From the NCBI GenBank assembly GCA_017645655.1, contig JAGCNZ010000014.1:21479-85478 (forward strand): a DNA stretch of 64,000 nucleotides, read 5' to 3'. The notes beneath the pieces were generated by a model. That model saw only the letters and a program-made list of their open reading frames with translations, made no database searches and was not told the origin of the DNA. The translations under genes were made by a program, and so were the position numbers. Below, piece after piece: positions 62,801 through 64,000 of this stretch (positions are counted from its first letter, which is position 1; every line of letters starts with the position of its first letter). The stretch is from Bacteroidaceae bacterium (GTDB lineage Bacteria > Bacteroidota > Bacteroidia > Bacteroidales > Bacteroidaceae).

Positions 62801-64000
62801 ACGGCACTCACGGCGGCATTGTAGGAGTATCGCATGCTGGTTCCATCATCCGCGACTGCCTGATTACCGGCGACATGCGGGGCAGTCAGACGACGTGCTG
62901 CGGAGGTGTCTCCGGCTGGTCCGACGGCGCTACCCATATCTCGAACTGTCTCATCACAAGCCATTTCACGGTGAGCATCAACAGCAGCGACATGGTGTCT
63001 CGCAACCCGAGCTGCGTCACGTCGGTCAACAACTACATTTCCAGCAATTGGAACGCCTCGGACGGATGCGGCGGCACAACTGTGCTGACGGAAAATCAGG
63101 TGTCCTACGGCGAGGCTTGCTTCCTGCTCGAAGGCAAACTGCCGGGCAGTACGACATGGCGACAGACACTCGGCTCGGACATCACTCCCGTGCCGGATGC
63201 GACGCACGAAATCGTCTATTCCATCGCCCAACTGCATTGCGACGGCACGCCCTACACCTCGATTGGCGACTTTACCAACGATGCGTCGCTCAACGGACAA
63301 GATGAGCATCAATACGCAGACGGTATATGTCAGTACTGCGGGCACGTCGACATGAACAGCATGGCTCGTGATGAGCGTGGATACTACGAGATTGCATCGG
63401 CCGAGAGGCTCAAGTGGTTTGCCGACATGATAGACCGAGGATACACCGACATCTGTGGCGTGCTGACCGACGATATTGACTTCACGGACTACCCCAGCAC
63501 GATGCTTGGCGACGCGAGGCCTTTCGCTGGCACATTCGACGGCAACGGCCATGCCATCACCATCGCGCTGGTTCGCTCTGCAGACTACGCCGGACTCTTC
63601 GGCGCAGTGTCGGGCACGGTGCAAGACCTCACTGTGCGTGGTACGATAACCACAAACAAGAAGTTTGCCGGCATGGTGGCCGACCTCAGGGGGGGCACGC
63701 TGCTCCGCTGCCAGAGCTACATCGACATCTACGCCACCATCAATGGCGACGGCACGCACGGCGGCCTGACAGGTCTCTTCAGCGACGGAGCCAACATCAA
63801 CACGCTGCAGGATTGCATCTTTGCAGGCAGCATAAACGGCCCGTATGTCAACAGTTGCGGAGGCCTCGTCGGCTGGGCCACAGAGACGGGAATCATATCG
63901 AACTGCTTCATGATGGGTGAGATGAACATCAGTTCAGCAGGTGGTGACATCATCAGTCGCAATAACAGCAGAACCATCATCCTCGACACATACTACTACA
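59842..64000 (+). CDS. In-frame fusion: voltage-gated K+ channel-like protein joined to a CotH/F5-8C/GLUG exported protein (3' end outside window)
   Basis: One frame runs without a stop from the ATG at 59842 to the window end (1386 codons). Residues 1-240 form a six-span channel with an S4-like RTFRLIRVFRVFKLF (about 118-132) and the selectivity filter TMTTVGYGDIAPS (about 194-206). A zinc ribbon (CPECG, then CPFCG) ends at residue 266. A perfect signal-peptide-like stretch follows directly (SIKTPLTLLLLVFLPFLTLN). Then come an F5/8-type module (FDGDLSTYF, WVGLDLGEPHVI), a CotH kinase-like region (TRLRGNASMAHPKKPYRIKF, VGPVWDFDNAF) and GLUG/beta-helix repeats. An internal ATG at 60640 could start the exported part alone. 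The junction is the chief oddity of the window. Confidence 0.75.
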   Translation, partial: MNNEALRQKLRIIIFQSDTPLGKAFDVALLCCIVASILIVVLESLKGMPPTAKLVFTVLEYVFTFFFTLEYLCRLYCSDKPRDYALSFFGIVDLLSTLPLYIGWLFGPVRYLMVVRTFRLIRVFRVFKLFSFLQEGDLLMRSIIVSAPKIGVFFLFMVIMVISMGTLMYIVEGSIPGTPFTDIPTSIYWAVVTMTTVGYGDIAPSTSIGRVLSAIVMLMGYTIMAVPTGIVSAQMVHDHKSEHKKEVCPECGSPLPFDAHFCPFCGMKQDATKTLKSIKTPLTLLLLVFLPFLTLNAQDQLLSGTVIGTAESVDYATGEASTTVNTAANAFDGDLSTYFASYERSKTWVGLDLGEPHVITRVGWSPRNDSHGPQRVLLALFEGANDPSFMDGVPLYLIGEEGTIGEMSYADVNVTRSFRYVRYIGPADARCNIAEVAFFGHAAEGDDTHFYQVTNLPTLSFHTVDNVDPYDKVNEITSAFTIIYADGTMIQEESGTTRLRGNASMAHPKKPYRIKFDESHRMFKNSDMRSPAKAKKWTLINNYDDKTLMRNLVAFEIARRMGFDYVPWSKPVDVIVNGEYKGCYQLTDQLSIDPHRINITEMTPDDIDGDFVTGGYLLELDGYASQEASWFTSVAGNPITIKSPDDEEIMQEQADYIRREFNLMEAKILAANFNDPVLGFRSKLDERSLLQYFLSEELAGNPDAFWSCYFTKERCEDFFRVGPVWDFDNAFDNDYRNFPTNDIGDFLSLARGGAGNSRALLQRLFSDEVLRDSMAAMWNAARAERGINAESLNAYIDSTAQEMMQSQRLNFIRWPILNQTVQVNPRAGGSYEVEVGWLKEYVENRIPWLDIAVNPDNDGEGQEVMEIATAADLASFANRVNAGEANLCAVLTADIDFSAYRSTMIGVSTRYKGEFDGAGHSINLNLQRYADNAGLFCYLGGYVHDLTTTGTISTTAKYAAGIASDTENATIERCQSHVNIVSTVNGDGTHGGIVGVSHAGSIIRDCLITGDMRGSQTTCCGGVSGWSDGATHISNCLITSHFTVSINSSDMVSRNPSCVTSVNNYISSNWNASDGCGGTTVLTENQVSYGEACFLLEGKLPGSTTWRQTLGSDITPVPDATHEIVYSIAQLHCDGTPYTSIGDFTNDASLNGQDEHQYADGICQYCGHVDMNSMARDERGYYEIASAERLKWFADMIDRGYTDICGVLTDDIDFTDYPSTMLGDARPFAGTFDGNGHAITIALVRSADYAGLFGAVSGTVQDLTVRGTITTNKKFAGMVADLRGGTLLRCQSYIDIYATINGDGTHGGLTGLFSDGANINTLQDCIFAGSINGPYVNSCGGLVGWATETGIISNCFMMGEMNISSAGGDIISRNNSRTIILDTYYY
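60640..60642 (+). other. Possible internal start codon of the exported CotH/GLUG protein
   Basis: The ATG is the last codon of the zinc-ribbon motif (FCGM). Translation from here gives MKQDATKTLKSIKTPLTLLL and onward, a normal signal peptide ending LNAQ. If used, the long frame would encode two proteins that share a frame without a stop codon between them. Confidence 0.45.

Overview
The window looks like chromosomal DNA from an anaerobic Bacteroidota, most likely a gut or rumen Prevotella-type Bacteroidales. The grounds are promoters of the Bacteroidota type (TTG(N) about 19-20 bases before TAnnTTTG), several secreted proteins ending in a type-A-like T9SS sorting tail, glycan-active enzymes of Bacteroidota architecture (GH30, two GH31, GH43, M60), a BspA-like leucine-rich-repeat gene, and a tmRNA with the tag GANNYALAA. 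I see no rRNA genes, tRNA genes, prophage, transposase or CRISPR array.

Layout. 1-2400: the end of an NhaC-type antiporter gene, a small DUF559/Vsr-like endonuclease gene bounded by inverted GC-rich repeats, rsmG and a glyoxalase-II-like hydrolase. 2583-12550 (minus): secreted GH30, a lipoprotein propeller with a CxxCH motif, a membrane protein and a large M60 mucin-type protease. 12698-15815: a Na+/Ca2+ exchanger and a secreted TPR protein, divergent. 16034-21724: a six-gene run combining two Gfo/Idh oxidoreductases, a DUF1080 (3-keto-glycoside hydrolase family) protein, a sugar isomerase/epimerase and the Tat translocase genes tatA and tatC. One oxidoreductase carries a twin-arginine signal, so the locus appears to encode both a Tat substrate and its exporter. 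21905-23619: an OmpA-family protein and a lipoprotein.

23875-34633 (minus): an aromatic 2-oxoacid operon (iorAB, aminotransferase, two paaK-ACT pairs), preceded by folE, a SPOR protein, tpiA, a DoxX-type protein and a duplicated DUF1599 protein. 34634-37370: a repeat-rich island around a frameshifted BspA-like gene. 37371-43675: purU, glyA, pyrI, pyrB and a class A penicillin-binding protein. 44339-49021 (minus): a calpain-like protease, an RNA methyltransferase, a beta-lactamase-fold hydrolase and a FISUMP-like protein. 49696-50096: ssrA, with its 3' end partly duplicated. 50226-56985: two GH31 genes, a SusE/F-like protein and a GH43. 57172-64000: glmM, nagA and a very long open frame joining a potassium-channel-like protein to a secreted CotH/GLUG protein; it leaves the window still open.

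The strongest unexplained structure is a family of six intergenic arrays of CACGTG boxes, at about 2438, 8251, 13955, 23658, 44113 and 57001. All six share one spacing grammar of 22-21-22-22 bp, two helical turns per step, in either orientation. A second, unrelated family has three tandem 22-bp palindromes of the form TTGAA-N3-TCATGA-N3-TTCAA and occurs at 34967 and 49319. Both look like multi-site protein-binding arrays. All identifications were made by reading the sequence; no database search was run.
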